In this document: positions 31,334 to 41,839 of the stretch, piece after piece
How positions within the stretch are numbered: the stretch's first letter is position 1
How the letters are laid out: every line of letters begins with the position of its first letter
Origin: Chloranthus sessilifolius
Taxonomy: Eukaryota > Streptophyta > Magnoliopsida > Chloranthales > Chloranthaceae
Reading direction: 5' to 3'
DNA length: 64,000 nucleotides
Assembly: GCA_021018995.1 (NCBI GenBank)
Contig: CM037585.1
Coordinates: 124,958,831 to 125,022,830 of the forward strand
Made by a program: the position numbers and the translations under genes
The notes under the pieces: generated by a model
The model's input: only the letters and a program-made list of their open reading frames with translations
Database searches by the model: none
What the model was told of the DNA's origin: nothing

Positions 31334-33025
31334 CTACTTTAAGGTCCTGCGTCTGGGAGAAACAAAAGAACCATGCAGGAGTTTTGCCTCGGAAGCTTCC
31401 CAAAGGCGACGTGTTGCCATCATGTCTGGGCACGAACTTCGGGGCCGTCTACGTGTCAGCCATCCAGGTTTCACCGGCTTTTGGGCAGCAAGTGAAGTTT
31501 TCTTATTTCGTGTATAAACTTTGAACTTCTGGAAAGTCCTTTTGGTACCTCCCAAAGACGGTAAGTGCTCAGGCTCTATCTCCATCAGATCCCAGCCACC
31601 GCCGTCGTCTGTGGCCTCTGACAACCGCGACAAAACCCGTTGTCCCCCTCGCAGTGACCCATGTCGCATCTCGGCAGAAGGAGAGTTTAGGAGTGGGCCT
31701 ACTGTCGGATCCGCCAGAAACAAGCATTCCGTCGACGCTGAAGTAGTGGGGGCTCTGTAACCATCACCAACCGAGCTCCCGACGTCAGCCGAGAGCCCCT
31801 CCCCAACATCTTCATCCTCACACGCGGTATCAGCAATCGATAACCGATCATGAGCTCCCAACACCCGAGGAGAGGCCACCTCCCTCGTCGCTGAATCCGG
31901 AGTACTGAAAGGGAGCAACCCGTATGTCGCGTGCAAGGTCGCGCGCCTGGCCGCGTCTCGCGCCGGCACCCAGGCGGTCATAGTCTCTCCCCTTCTGCTT
32001 GGATCCAAGAGCGAATGAACTACATCTGGCGGAATACCGCAGATGTCGACTTTGGGGCTTCGGGGCCCCTCGGCCAATTCGCCGGCTTCATGCAAGACGA
32101 GGACCCTATCCCGCCACGCCACCTCTACGAGGAGTTGGTAGTTCTGGCCACTGATCTTGATATCGTAGAATCTGGGAATGCTGGCCAGTGAATCAACGAG
32201 GACGAGGATCCTGGCGTGATCCGTGTCCCAGAGGTCCGCCGAGCGCCGATCAACGAGAAGGAACCGACTGCACCGGTCACCGATCCGCCAGAACACCTCC
32301 GGTGACCACGCATGGATTGGTAACCCGAAGATGCGAAGCCAAACGCCACCCCTTTCTCTGTGAATATGTATAGCTCCCACCGAAGGGTCCCATGGACGAC
32401 AAACCGCCGGGTAGTCGAAAATGTCAATGTGTTTTTTGTTGCAAATTTCAGTAGCATCCTTTTCCTCCTTAAACCGAAGTAAAAACCTTGTATTGGAGAT
32501 GATAGAGGCCGCTGGTCTATCATACTCCTTCCACATTGTATTAATCCACTTGTGTAGTAGAAATAGTGATATCGTATCTTTGCTTATATCGATCACCACC
32601 CAATAATGGCAAAGATTAGAGGCGAGGGCGAGGAATTGAGTGGAATTAAAACAGAGAGTGTCCGATACCAGGAGACCATTAACGCCGGTCTCAGTAGGCC
32701 TCGCCGGCCCCGACTTACCGGCAAGGGGCTGAGTAGAGTCTGCATCAATCAACGGCAGCTTTGCCGCCACCATCGCGTTCACCCCTTTGAAATTCTTTCT
32801 GGCAATCGACCAGCCATGTTGTAGGTCGCGAGACTGCGATGCACTTAGTATAGTTTGACGCAAGTTCCTCGGCATAGGAACCCCGCCGTTGGCCGATTTA
32901 ACCATCGTGCCTGATGAGCGGGAGGCATCGCACCTGAAACGGTGACAACTAACTCGTCGTCGGAAGTTAACGTTGCGACACCGGATGCAGATCCAGTCTC
33001 CCTCCCTAAGTTCCAAACACGCCAT
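31334..33025 (-). CDS. LINE-1 ORF1: RanBP2-type zinc finger plus DUF4283
   Basis: A 563-residue intact ORF. Residues about 9-31 read GDWICIRCRNVNFRRRVSCH then RFRC, the RanBP2-type zinc-finger pattern (W-x-C-x2-C-x3-N-F-x-R-R-x2-C). The usual fourth Cys position is Phe (TTC, one base from TGC), and a Cys sits two residues later. Residues about 145-335 form a DUF4283-like domain: YWVVIDISKDTISLFLLHKW, DIFDYPAVCRPWDPSVG, GGVWLRIFGLPIHAWSPEVF, ILVLVDSLASIPRFYDIKI. Plant L1 ORF1 usually has DUF4283 and a CCHC knuckle; none is seen here. The C-terminus is low-complexity and acidic to basic. Presumed role: RNA chaperone coating of LINE RNA. Confidence 0.85.
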   Translation of the reverse strand: MACLELREGDWICIRCRNVNFRRRVSCHRFRCDASRSSGTMVKSANGGVPMPRNLRQTILSASQSRDLQHGWSIARKNFKGVNAMVAAKLPLIDADSTQPLAGKSGPARPTETGVNGLLVSDTLCFNSTQFLALASNLCHYWVVIDISKDTISLFLLHKWINTMWKEYDRPAASIISNTRFLLRFKEEKDATEICNKKHIDIFDYPAVCRPWDPSVGAIHIHRERGGVWLRIFGLPIHAWSPEVFWRIGDRCSRFLLVDRRSADLWDTDHARILVLVDSLASIPRFYDIKISGQNYQLLVEVAWRDRVLVLHEAGELAEGPRSPKVDICGIPPDVVHSLLDPSRRGETMTAWVPARDAARRATLHATYGLLPFSTPDSATREVASPRVLGAHDRLSIADTACEDEDVGEGLSADVGSSVGDGYRAPTTSASTECLFLADPTVGPLLNSPSAEMRHGSLRGGQRVLSRLSEATDDGGGWDLMEIEPEHLPSLGGTKRTFQKFKVYTRNKKTSLAAQKPVKPGWLTRRRPRSSCPDMMATRRLWEASEAKLLHGSFVSPRRRTLK

Positions 33026-33052
33026 TACCCCAAAATAGTGATCACAGGAGCT

Positions 33053-33155
33053 TGGTATACATCATTCTTAGCAATGTGATGTGCAGCTTCATTGTCTCCA
33101 TTCAAAATCATGGAGAATTTCTCTTCAACTCTAAGATGAGCAAGGATATATCTTA
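33053..33155 (-). pseudogene. Outer copia RNase H segment between two insertions
   Basis: Minus strand: RYILAHLRVEEKFSMILNGD and NEAAHHIAKND. It links the piece at 41840 (upstream in the protein) to the piece at 19814 (downstream). Flanked by LINE-1's target duplication (33053-33069) and the inner copia's TCTTA (33151-33155). Confidence 0.9.
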
Positions 33156-33447
33156 AGATAAAATATATAACAGTAAATTAGAGTTAGGGTTAAGTTGGCG
33201 AAGGAAAGGAAGAAGAAAAGAAAGGAGAGTTGAGAAGGAAAATAGGGTTGTGATACAAACACACACAAACCCCTTTCCATTATTGATACTTATATCACTT
33301 ACATACAAACTAATGATGACACACCAATTATCTCTAAGACACCCTCTTTCATTACATGTAAAGAAATAAACAAATACAATCGCTCTCACACACACACACA
33401 CACACACACACACCAACTTAGTGATACCTCTTGTGGACACACCAACA
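33156..33447 (-). repeat. Inner copia 3' LTR
   Basis: 292 bp, ending (minus direction) at the TCTTA duplication, with a (CA)n tract at 33385-33414. The polypurine tract (plus strand CTCCCCCTC, 33448-33456) abuts it. Confidence 0.9.
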
Positions 33448-33500
33448 CTCCCCCTCAAATTGAAGCATAGATGTTAGTCATGCCGAACTTGTTAGTAATA

Positions 33501-33689
33501 TTATTGAGAAGATTTCTTCCTAGAACCATAGTTAGAATGTCTACCAGTTGATCTTTTGTATTGACTTGAGGGATGCTGAACTCCTAAGCTTCCACTCTCT
33601 CTTATAAAATGGCAATCAACTTTTATATGGTTAGTGTGTTCATGGTAGACCGGATTCTCAGCTGTGTTTTGCAGCTTCATTGTCACCAT
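33501..33689 (-). pseudogene. Inner copia RNase H C-terminus
   Basis: Minus strand: LQNTAENPVYHEHTNHIKVD and CHFIRE, the conserved end of copia RNase H. Upstream on the minus strand (33700-33990) the RNase H middle is present but frameshifted (e.g. the S-Q-G-A-R-E-G-M-W-I-R-F-I-L-A-N type block around 33700-33800). Confidence 0.88.
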
Positions 33690-33995
33690 ACAACAACATT
33701 GGAAGAGTAATATTCATGCCAAGGTTCGCAAGAATGAATCGAATCCACATTCCTTCCCTTGCACCTTGAGACATTGCCTTGTACTCACCTTCACAACTTG
33801 AGTTTGAAACATGTTTTTTTTAAAAAAAAAAAATACTTTTCCAGGTTATCAAGTTTCCCCCTAAGAATGGTCAACTTCTGGTAGATCTCCTATCACTAAG
33901 TGAATGCGTCCAATCCGAGTCTATGAACACTTCAACATCCTAGTGACCTCTGTTTCTATAGAAAAGAACTCTATCTAGGCTTCCCTTTAAATATT

Positions 33996-34805
33996 TTAGG
34001 TTCCTATAAACGACATCACTAGAACAGTTTTGGCAACATGCATGTGCTGGCTCACTACACTTACGACATAAGCAATAAATGGACGTGACATGGTGAGGTA
34101 GATAAGTTTCCCCACTAGTTGTTGATATTTTTTTATATCCTTTAAGCGCTCACTCCCTTCTCCACTGATCCTATGATTATGTTCCATAGGAGTTGCTGCA
34201 GGCCTACAGCCCAGCATGCCTGCATGACTCAAAACATCATGAGTATACTTTTTATTTGATGATAGAACAATCCCCTTTGTTGACTTTGCCACTTCAATTC
34301 CTAAGAAATACTTTATGGGACCCAAGTCTTCGATATAAAACACTGTACTCAAGTACTCTTTTAGGCTTTTAGCCTCAGAATTTAATCACTGTCATCCCCC
34401 GTGACAATGATATCATCTACATACACAAGAAGAGCAATCGCCTTCACACCCATCTTGACAAATAGGGTATGATCATAGTGGCTCCTCTGATATCCATAAT
34501 TCATTACAACATCATTAAAATTTTTAAACCATGCCCTTGGTGACAGTTTCAATCCATAGATGGCTTCCCTAAAGCCTGCACATTTTATCATTCTCCCCCT
34601 CACATGTAAGACTAGGAGGAAAGGCAATAAAGATTTCCTCTTTCAAATTACTATGCAAGAATGGGTTTTTCGCATCTGACCGATGTAGTGGCCAATCTTT
34701 GCAAGCTGCAAGGGATATGAGCACCATGATTGTATTTGATTTTGTTACAGGAACAAAAGTCTCCTGGTAATCAGCTCCCTGAGTTTATGTGAACTCCTTT
34801 GTAAC
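33996..34805 (-). pseudogene. Inner copia reverse transcriptase
   Basis: Minus strand: GFREAIYGLKLSPRAWFKNF, HTLFVKMGVKAIALLVYVDD with IIVTGDDSD (Y-V-D-D active site at about 34395-34425), a stop at 34382, then IEDLGPIKYFLGIEVAKSTK, VLSHAGMLGCRPAATPMEHN and YQQLVGKLIYLTMSRPFIAY. The N-terminal part up to 34805 is frameshifted and cut by LINE-2. Confidence 0.92.
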
Positions 34806-34817
34806 AAGTCTTGCTTT
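34806..34817. repeat. Left target duplication of LINE-2
   Basis: AAGTCTTGCTTT here and AAGCCTTGCTTT at 38467-38478 (one mismatch). They are the same copia RT codons on either side of the LINE. Confidence 0.8.
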
Positions 34818-34871
34818 AGGTGGTCAAAATAAAGTTTTTTTGGTGGTCAAAATTATGGTCAAAGTTGGCAA

Positions 34872-35835
34872 TTGCTAAAAAGAGCTGGTAAGGGTGGAGG
34901 GCCATGGGTGGAGCGGTGGTGGTGGTTCAAAAGAGCTGGTAAGAATTGTTTGAACGTCAATACCGCCTCCAGAGGGCGGATGCGGGGAGACAAGCAGATG
35001 ATCATCTCACCGCGTCAGAGAAAAGATCTCCGCAACGGGTGGAACATTGTGGGGAGACAGTTCAAACGGGTAAATCAGTTCTACCATGCGAAGACTGACG
35101 GTACAAGGGGGGAGACGTGGCAGGGCTTCGCCAGAGATCGGAAGGGTGCCGGTGAGCTCACGGGGAAGGGAAAAACTTTAAGGGCGGGGGTTTTGCCTAC
35201 TGCGGAGACCTCTAGGGCACACACCCAGTCGCATGAATCTTTAATACGCTGTATCAACAGAAGGTGGTTGCATTCACAGGAGGATGGTACTGCTAACTTT
35301 CGCTGTATCAACAGAGAGTTACAAAGGTGGTTGCATTCACATTAAAGAGTCTTTAATACGGTTGCTGGGCAACCATTACAAAACGAGGTTCACAGTCTCA
35401 AAACTCTTTTCAGATAGTTTCCTCCTGGTTTTCTTTGACGTCACGATTCTGGCGACGGGTGTTTACACAAGCTGGGGACGGTACGGTGGGGGTGCTTAGA
35501 GGCGCGTTTCGTTCGATGACAAGAAGAGCTGTATAGGACGTCGCTGCAAAATGGGGATAGCGATCTCTGGTTGCGCATTCAAGGACTACCGCCGCACGCT
35601 TGGACCAATGAGGTCCTCAGCGGTAGCGGAAGAAGGTGCAGAACTTACCTCGGAACCGATCATTCCACGGTGGCTAGGGAGGATATCAGGTTCGTGAGGA
35701 TTTCAGTGCGCTCCCACGACGCTAGCCGGATACCTCGGAGGGGAGATGTTCTCGTTAATGGATCCTGCTATCGGTGCTGGTTCGAATTGGAGTGGGGTAA
35801 ACAGAAACTGGTGACTGAGAACTGTAAAATAAGGG
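34872..35835 (+). pseudogene. LINE-2 ORF1 remnant (DUF4283 type)
   Basis: RKDLRNGWNIVGRQFKRVNQ aligns with the LQHGWSIARKNFKGVN region of LINE-1 ORF1. The second half has LWLRIQGLPPHAWTNEVLSG and DIRFVRISVRSHDASRIPRR, the DUF4283 C-terminal half. The zinc-finger N-terminus is not present. A short duplicated block (cgctgtatcaacagag / agaaggtggttgcattcaca, 35247-35345) interrupts it. Confidence 0.8.
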
Positions 35836-37168
35836 CCTCTACGCTTCGGAGGAGGTCTCTAGACCGTCTCTACAGCGTATTGCTTTCAATTCCATCGATG
35901 CGGAGTCGGCTGCATCCCTTGAGAGGATGTTCTCGAAAGATGAAGTGAAGGATGCCTTGGAGAAGTTGGGCAGCAATAAATCACCAGGGCCAGATAGGTT
36001 TACCATCGAGTTTTTCAGATTTGCGTGGAATATCATTCGGACGGACTTCACGGCTTTTGTAACAGAATTTCACTCTCATGGTAAGATGGTTAAGAGTTTC
36101 AATTCCTCGTTCATTGTTCTCATTCCTAAGTGCATTGGAGCCACCGCCATTGGGGATTTTAGATTGATCAGCCAAACAGGGTGCACATATAAGATCGTTG
36201 CTAAAATGTTGGCTACCCGCCTCAGGGGAGTAATAAGTAGGCTGATTTCTAGTGTGCAAAGAGCCTTTATCCCGGGCAGGCAACTCCTTGACATCGCGGT
36301 AACGGCAGTGGAAACAATCGACTCAGTTAAAAAGCTGAAGGATAAAGGATAGATTTTTAAGATTGACATGGAGAAGGCGTATGATAGGGTGCATTGGGAG
36401 TTTCTCGATTACATGCTGCTTAGAATGAGATTCAGAGAGGTTTGGAGGAAGTGGATGAAGGGATGTTACGCGTCGGTTTGGTTTTCGGTGTTGATTAACG
36501 GGGCTCCTTATGTGTACTTTAGAAGTACGTGAGGACTGCGGCAGGGGTGTCTGCTGTCCCCTACGTTATTTAATTGCGTCGGGGAGGCCCTACATAGGTT
36601 GTTGGCGAGGGCGGAAGGTCGTATCCTCATTTTGGGTTTTACGGTGGTGGACAATGGGATGTCGATTTCTCACTTACAATAGGCTGATGATACAATGGTA
36701 TTCTGTAATGGAAGCAGGGGGGACACGGAAGTTAAGGCTGTTACCGATATTATGGTGCTCTTTGAAGTTGTGTTCGGGCAGAAGATTAATTTGCACAAGT
36801 CTAGTTTGACCAGTGTTAACATCCCTAATGCGGGCACCAAGAGAGTGGCATCGGTGGTGGGATGTAGGACGGATTCGTTGCCGTTCACCTATCTCGGGAT
36901 CCCTTTGGGGACAGGGATGTGTAGAGCGAGATGTTGGGATGGGCTTATTCAGAGATTTCAGAATAGGGTGGCTGCATGGAAAAGCAAATTTCTTAGCAAT
37001 GGAGGGAGGCTAATGCTCATTAAATTTACGCTCGCTTCCATGCCAGTTTTTATGATGTCTATGTTCAGGGCGCCGACAAGTATCATCAAGAAGTTAGAGA
37101 AGATTATTCAGGATTTTCTATGGAACGATAAGGGGGATAGTAAGAAGTTTGTTAGGTGGTTGGACTGA
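35836..37168 (+). pseudogene. LINE-2 reverse transcriptase
   Basis: EVKDALEKLGSNKSPGPDRF, NSSFIVLIPKCIGATAIGDF, IPGRQLLDIAVTAVETIDS, FKIDMEKAYDRVHWEFLDYM, GLRQGCLLSPTLFN, then an active site where the aromatic codon before A-D-D is the stop TAG (36680-36682). KINLHKSSLTSVN and FTYLGIPLGTGM follow, then SKFLSNGGRLMLIKFTLASM. Several stops make it inactive. Confidence 0.9.
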
Positions 37169-38454
37169 TGTGACATTAAGGAGAAAGGGGATTTGGGCAT
37201 TCGGAGGCTTCGGATCGTGAACAACGCCCTCCTAGCTAAATGGCTTTGGAGGATTGGCGAAGTTAGGGAAAGGGATAAGCTGTGGTGGCAGCTGGTTTCT
37301 AATAAGTATGGGGCGTCGGGAGACCCTTGGCACTATAATTTCAGATCTAATCTTCAATCGGCATGGTGGAAAGAGGTGAAGAGCTGGGTGAGTGTAATCC
37401 AAAACGGTACTAGGTATAGTTGGGGTGGCGGGCAGCGGATTAGGTTTTGGAAGGATCTATGGGTGGGGGATCAATTGCTTCAAATAAGGTTCTCTACGAT
37501 CTATATGCTATCCGATTCCAAGAATGAAGTCGTTACCCACTTTGTGCAGTGGGTGGAAGGAGCTTGGGTATGGACGGTCCAAACCAGACGTGGTCTTAGA
37601 CAATGGGAAGCAGAAGAATTCAGGAACCTTATGAGTCTTATTAGGGGGCTCACCCCCAATGATAGCAATAGGGGCAAAAGGTTATGGCGGTATTCAGCCA
37701 AGGGGATCTTCTCCATCAAGTCGATCTATAGACAGATGCTGAAAGGGGATAGGGGCAGCAATGGTGGTAGATGGTGGGCTGGATTATGGAGAATCAAAAT
37801 TCCACCCAAGATCAGATTTTTTGCGTCGATAGTGGTGCGTTGCAGACTCCTAACCATGGATCAGTTGGTGAGGAGGAATGTCCTCGTCAGAAATAAATGT
37901 TTGCTATGCATGAGATAGAGAATCGGTGCTGCATATCCTTCTGCATTGTCCCTTTGTGTATAACATTTGGTGCAAGATTTTTGACTTCTTCAAAGTTTGG
38001 TGGGTTATGCCGGAAGGGCTTGCCCAATTGATGGAAATGTGGGCGGCAGCGGAGGTAGATGACGAGTGAAAGGAGTTGTGGTATGTGACTGTCTATGCGG
38101 TGTTCTAGGCTGTTTGGATCGAGAGGAATAATAGAGTGTTTTGAAGAAGGGCGATGCCGTCTGGGATGGTCATTCGTCATATCAAGGACTTGGCTGCTAA
38201 CTGGAGTGTGATTCAGACGACTGACTTGCACGAGGGGTTGTAGTGGTTTATGCTGGCATGGGATTACTGTCCTGACTAAGTGCCGTGTGGGTGTGCGGTG
38301 AGGCGGTCGTTGCTGGGGGATTGGCTTCTTTTTGGGTCTGCCCGGGTTCTCCGGTGAGTCTTTTGGGGGATTTTCTGTTTTGGGTAGTGTCTTACTACCC
38401 ACTAAGGTATGTACTTCTTTTTTATTATTAATATATATGCTTTCTTATCGTTTC
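37169..38454 (+). pseudogene. LINE-2 post-RT region, zf-RVT and 3' UTR
   Basis: GDLGIRRLRIVNNALLAKWL, TRYSWGGGQRIRFWKDLWVG, AKGIFSIKSIYRQMLKGD, KIRFFASIVVRCRLLTMDQL and RNKCLLCMR (first half of zf-RVT), with a stop at 37916. The His/Cys half continues frameshifted to about 38000. The 3' UTR ends at poly(A) 38455. Confidence 0.88.
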
Positions 38455-38478
38455 AAAAAAAAAAAGAAGCCTTGCTTT

Positions 38479-38871
38479 GTATCTTTCTATCTCACCATCT
38501 TGTCTGTATTTCACTGTGTAGACCCACCTACATCCAACAACCTTCTTTCCAATTTTGCAGTTCAACAATGTCCCAAGTCTTGTTTAGTTCCAAATTTCCA
38601 GGGCATTCATTTCCTGCATCATGGCCTCTTGCCGCTGAGGTTGGGTTAAGACATACACAAGTAGGATTAGAAACAGAGTCCAAAGAAGATATGAATGACT
38701 TATGAGATGGAGAGAAAATATGATAAGATAGTTATCAATGGGGTACCAACTAGAAGACCGAGGAAACTTCCGAAAAGCAATGGGGAGATCAAGATCATAA
38801 GCGGAACTTATCTCTGGAGAATGTTCCTGATCAATGTTATGAGAGAGGCTCGCCGTGAGATAGATTCTCAT
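38479..38871 (-). pseudogene. Inner copia RT N-terminus and integrase-RT linker
   Basis: Minus strand: WVYTVKYRQDGEIERYKARL (38540-38479) continues into 34805 after LINE-2 is removed. Further on, SSAYDLDLPIAFRKFPRSSS is the linker typical of copia between integrase and RT. Frameshifted. Confidence 0.85.
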
Positions 38872-40073
38872 CTTGAACTTGCACCTCCTTAAACTTCTTT
38901 CTCACAAAGAATTTTCCTTGATATTTTTCTGGTCCTCTTTTTCACACTTGTCAGATTGGGGCTTCTCCTCTTTATTATGCTATGCTCCCTTCTCAACACA
39001 TTCTTCACAGTCTTCTACAATATCCAAACTAGGTAGCATATCAGGCTCCTCTTCAACACCATTAACACTTTTCCCCCTTGAAAAGGGCACTAGGAACCTT
39101 CTCCCTGAAGCTTAGTGTATGGAGTATCATCATAGAAGGTAACATCCATAGTCACAAAGAAGCGACGAGTCACATGATCAAAACATTTGTACCCTTTTTA
39201 TGTAGGAGGGTACCCAATGAGAAGACATCGAGTGGCTTTAGGATCCAACTTAGCGCGCTGAACAGAAGGAATATGGGGAAAAACACAAGCAACCAAACAC
39301 ACGAGGTGGCACAAGGAAGAGATTTTTTGTAAGACACAACAGCTGACAGGGGGACTTACCCCTTAGAATGGGAGTAGGTATACAATTTATTAGATAAGTA
39401 GATGTGAGGACGACATCCCCCCTACAAATATTTTGGAACATTCATACCAAGCAGCATGCCACCACTATTAAATGACAGTTTTTTCGTTCAACCACTCCAT
39501 TTTGTTGTGGAGTGCAAGGACATGTGGGTTACCACACAATTCCATGCTTGGAAAGATACGATTGAAGACGGTGAAAAGAGTATTCACCACCATTATCCGA
39601 ACGCAAGACTTTCACATGAGCATTGAATTGTGTGCAAGCCAGTTGAAGGAAAGTTGGGAACAATACAACAAATTCATCCTTAGACTAACATCAAGAATAA
39701 CATAGTGTAACGTGTGCAATCATCAATAAAATGGACAAAGTAACGGTAACCCTTAATAAAGACAACTGGGGAAGCACCCCACACATAATGGACAATCTTA
39801 AGGGGAATACCACTTCAATTACCCCCTAGGAGGATAGGGAACTTTTGTACCTTTGGAGAGTTCACACACTTGAAATCTCTAGAGATTTCTATCCACTGGC
39901 TTGAATTTCTGAGGGGAACGGGTACCCCAACAGGCATTCCACAATTGTATCTCAACAGAAATTGTCATTTGAACCATTTGATTCTCATGATTTCTTTGAT
40001 TTCTCATAGCGTCAAATATATAAAGCACTTTGTCCTCTCTACCATGACCAAGCACCTTCTCGGTTGACAAAGC
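38872..40073 (-). pseudogene. Inner copia integrase remnant
   Basis: Minus strand: RSDNGGEY-type core motif around 39600, MEW-x-NE-T-type block at about 39510, and NICRGDVVLTSTYLINCIPT with PPRVFGCLCF (39441-39250). The HHCC region between 39860 and 40073 is poorly preserved. Multiple frameshifts. Confidence 0.8.
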
Positions 40074-40346
40074 CTAAAAAATACAATAGGAGGGAAAGAA
40101 GGTAATACTGCAATTGTGATATTTAGCAAGACTACTAACAGACAAAGATTCACAGACTCTTTGGGAACATGTAATGGGAAATAAAGATAGAGAACCAACT
40201 TTGACTATTCTTTTACCCATAGCTGGAACGAGAGCCCCATCGGCAAAACGTATATGACATGGGCCTGACATATGAGGCAAAGACTGGAAGAGAGACGACA
40301 TCCCTGTCATATGATCTGCGGCTCCAGTGCCAATGATCCAAGACAT
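40074..40346 (-). pseudogene. Inner copia protease / gag-pre-integrase region
   Basis: Minus strand: MSWIIGTGAADHMTGMSSLF, then HIRFADGALVPAMGKRIVKV. Copia proteases carry D-(S/T)-G-A at this position; here the catalytic Asp is Gly (GTGA), so the enzyme would be inactive. Confidence 0.88.
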
Positions 40347-41354
40347 GGAGAAGAAATAGAGGCATGAGAAATGTGAGCGACATCTGTTTCTACCTCAACA
40401 ACACTACCTGTTTTTTTAACTCTATCATGGAGCATCTACCACCAATCACCGCTCTGGAATCTTTCATAGTTGTGGTACCATAACACCACACAAGACTGCA
40501 CTACTGCAATAACATAAGGCACACAGACATTTCAACAAACAATTTATACACTATTACGAAACTAGCGGCCACTAATATTTTAGCCTTCAACACACTATTA
40601 TGAAACTATGCTACACAGCCTTTAATACCTCAGTTTGATGAAAAATTTCTGTATACACAGCTTCAACCAGCTATAGCCTTCTCCAACTAGCCTTCAAGGC
40701 TTCAATACTTCAGCCAATGTGGCTTTATAGAAACGGACAATTCAAAAATAACTATTTGCCAACAGCAAGGCTCAGCAGTACTGCTGAATTGAATTTCCAC
40801 ATGTTACCACAGACATTCATCACATAATGTCACAGAAATTCCTCACGGCGTACCACATATTACTGCTGAATTTAATCTTCACAAGTTACCACAGGTATTC
40901 ACCACAGAATGTCACAGAAAAACTTCACAAACTACCATAGATTATCAAGATTACCACAGATTCTGTTGTATACACACCTTGTGACTAAGTATATCAGCAG
41001 TCATATAAATTCTCGGCCCTTTTATAAAAAACCTTGGATGCAGTCAACATAGCAGAAGCAAAAAAGAATTGGGCTGCAGCAAACATTCTCCATCACCGGA
41101 GATACTGTTGCAGTCGCAACAATAGTAGGGCTGATGTCAACCAATGATGGAAGATGAAGAATGCTTCTTCAGGAAATGCCATTAATGGCAGCTGAAGAAT
41201 ATCTGAGAAGGAAATGTGGACAGCATAGAGTCAGTTGTTTGCTGAACCAAAATTCTCTTCTTGTTTGATAGAATGGAGTAGTTGTCAAATTGTTGAGGGA
41301 GTTGCCGCTGAACCATTGGCGAAGATAACAAAAAACAAAAACTTAGCCTAGATA
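40347..41354 (-). other. Inner copia leader without recognisable gag
   Basis: This stretch should hold gag, but no copia gag (UBN2-type) or CCHC knuckle is visible. It contains short diffuse repeats ('ttaccacaga', 'atgtcacagaaa') around 40800-40970. The element may be a gag-less derivative or have a diverged leader. Confidence 0.5.
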
Positions 41355-41368
41355 GGGCTCTAATACCA
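41355..41368 (-). promoter_or_regulatory. Inner copia primer-binding site (initiator-Met tRNA)
   Basis: The minus strand reads TGGTATTAGAGCCC immediately after the LTR end TATCT. It matches the plant initiator-Met primer site with one change. Confidence 0.9.
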
Positions 41369-41834
41369 AGATAAAATGTATAACAGCAAATTGGAGTTAC
41401 AAGCACACACAAACCCCCTTCTATTATTGGTATAGCTTGGAGGAGAGCAAGAAGAAAAGAGAGAAGAGATGGGAGGAAATTAGGGTTGTGTTACAAGCAC
41501 AGGAAATTAGGGATAGCTTGGAGGAGAGGAAGAAGAAAAGAGAGGAGATGAGATGAGGAGGAAATTAGGGTTGTGTTACAAGCACAGGAAATTAGGGATA
41601 GCTTGGAGGAGAGGAAGAAGAAAAGAGAGGAGATGAGATGAGGAGGAAATTAGGGTTGTGTTACAAGCACACACAAACCCCCTTCTATTATTGGTACTTA
41701 TATCACTTACAATCTAATGATGACACCGTAATTATCTCTAACACACCCACATATAAAGAAAGAAACAAATACAGCCACTCACACACACACACACACACAC
41801 CAACTTAATGATACTTCTTATGAACACACCAACA
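41369..41834 (-). repeat. Inner copia 5' LTR with internal tandem repeat
   Basis: 466 bp versus 292 bp in the 3' LTR. The extra length is a period-85 tandem repeat (about 41430-41675) of a purine-rich unit containing 'aggaaattagggttgtg'. A (CA)n tract at 41779-41799 matches that of the other LTR. It ends at TCTTA. Confidence 0.9.
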
Positions 41835-41839
41835 TCTTA

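Larger units (their letters stand above)
19832..33052 (-). mobile_element. LINE-1: near full-length plant L1, split by Ty3 element E2
   Basis: A minus-strand L1 with ORF1, endonuclease, RT, a post-RT region and zf-RVT in order, a poly(A) tail (T-run at 19831-19840) and a perfect 17-bp target duplication. Removing E2 and one copy of its TGTTT duplication leaves about 6.26 kb, the usual size for a full L1. The ORFs carry only a few stops and frameshifts, so this is the youngest-looking LINE in the window. It inserted into the RNase H region of the outer copia. Confidence 0.93.
34818..38466 (+). mobile_element. LINE-2: plant L1 with internal deletion, inside inner copia
   Basis: A plus-strand L1. 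Partial ORF1 (to about 35835) is joined directly to the RT (from about 35860), with the endonuclease and the RT N-terminus missing. Post-RT and zf-RVT regions follow, then a poly(A) tail at 38455-38465. A 12-bp target duplication flanks it. It belongs to the same LINE lineage as LINE-1 by ORF1 similarity. Confidence 0.9.
33156..41834 (-). mobile_element. Inner Ty1/copia element, TSD TCTTA, split by LINE-2
   Basis: The LTRs at 33156-33447 and 41369-41834 share sequence end to end, and TCTTA lies at 33151-33155 and 41835-41839. In element orientation the LTR runs TGTTGG...TATCT (TG..CT ends). A polypurine tract GAGGGGGAG abuts the 3' LTR and an initiator-Met primer site abuts the 5' LTR. Protease, integrase, linker, RT and RNase H remnants occur in copia order. 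Gag is not recognisable. Confidence 0.92.

Noticed and set aside
31521-32824. Several plus-strand open frames of 60-86 codons
   Set aside because: Shadows of LINE-1 ORF1 on the opposite strand.
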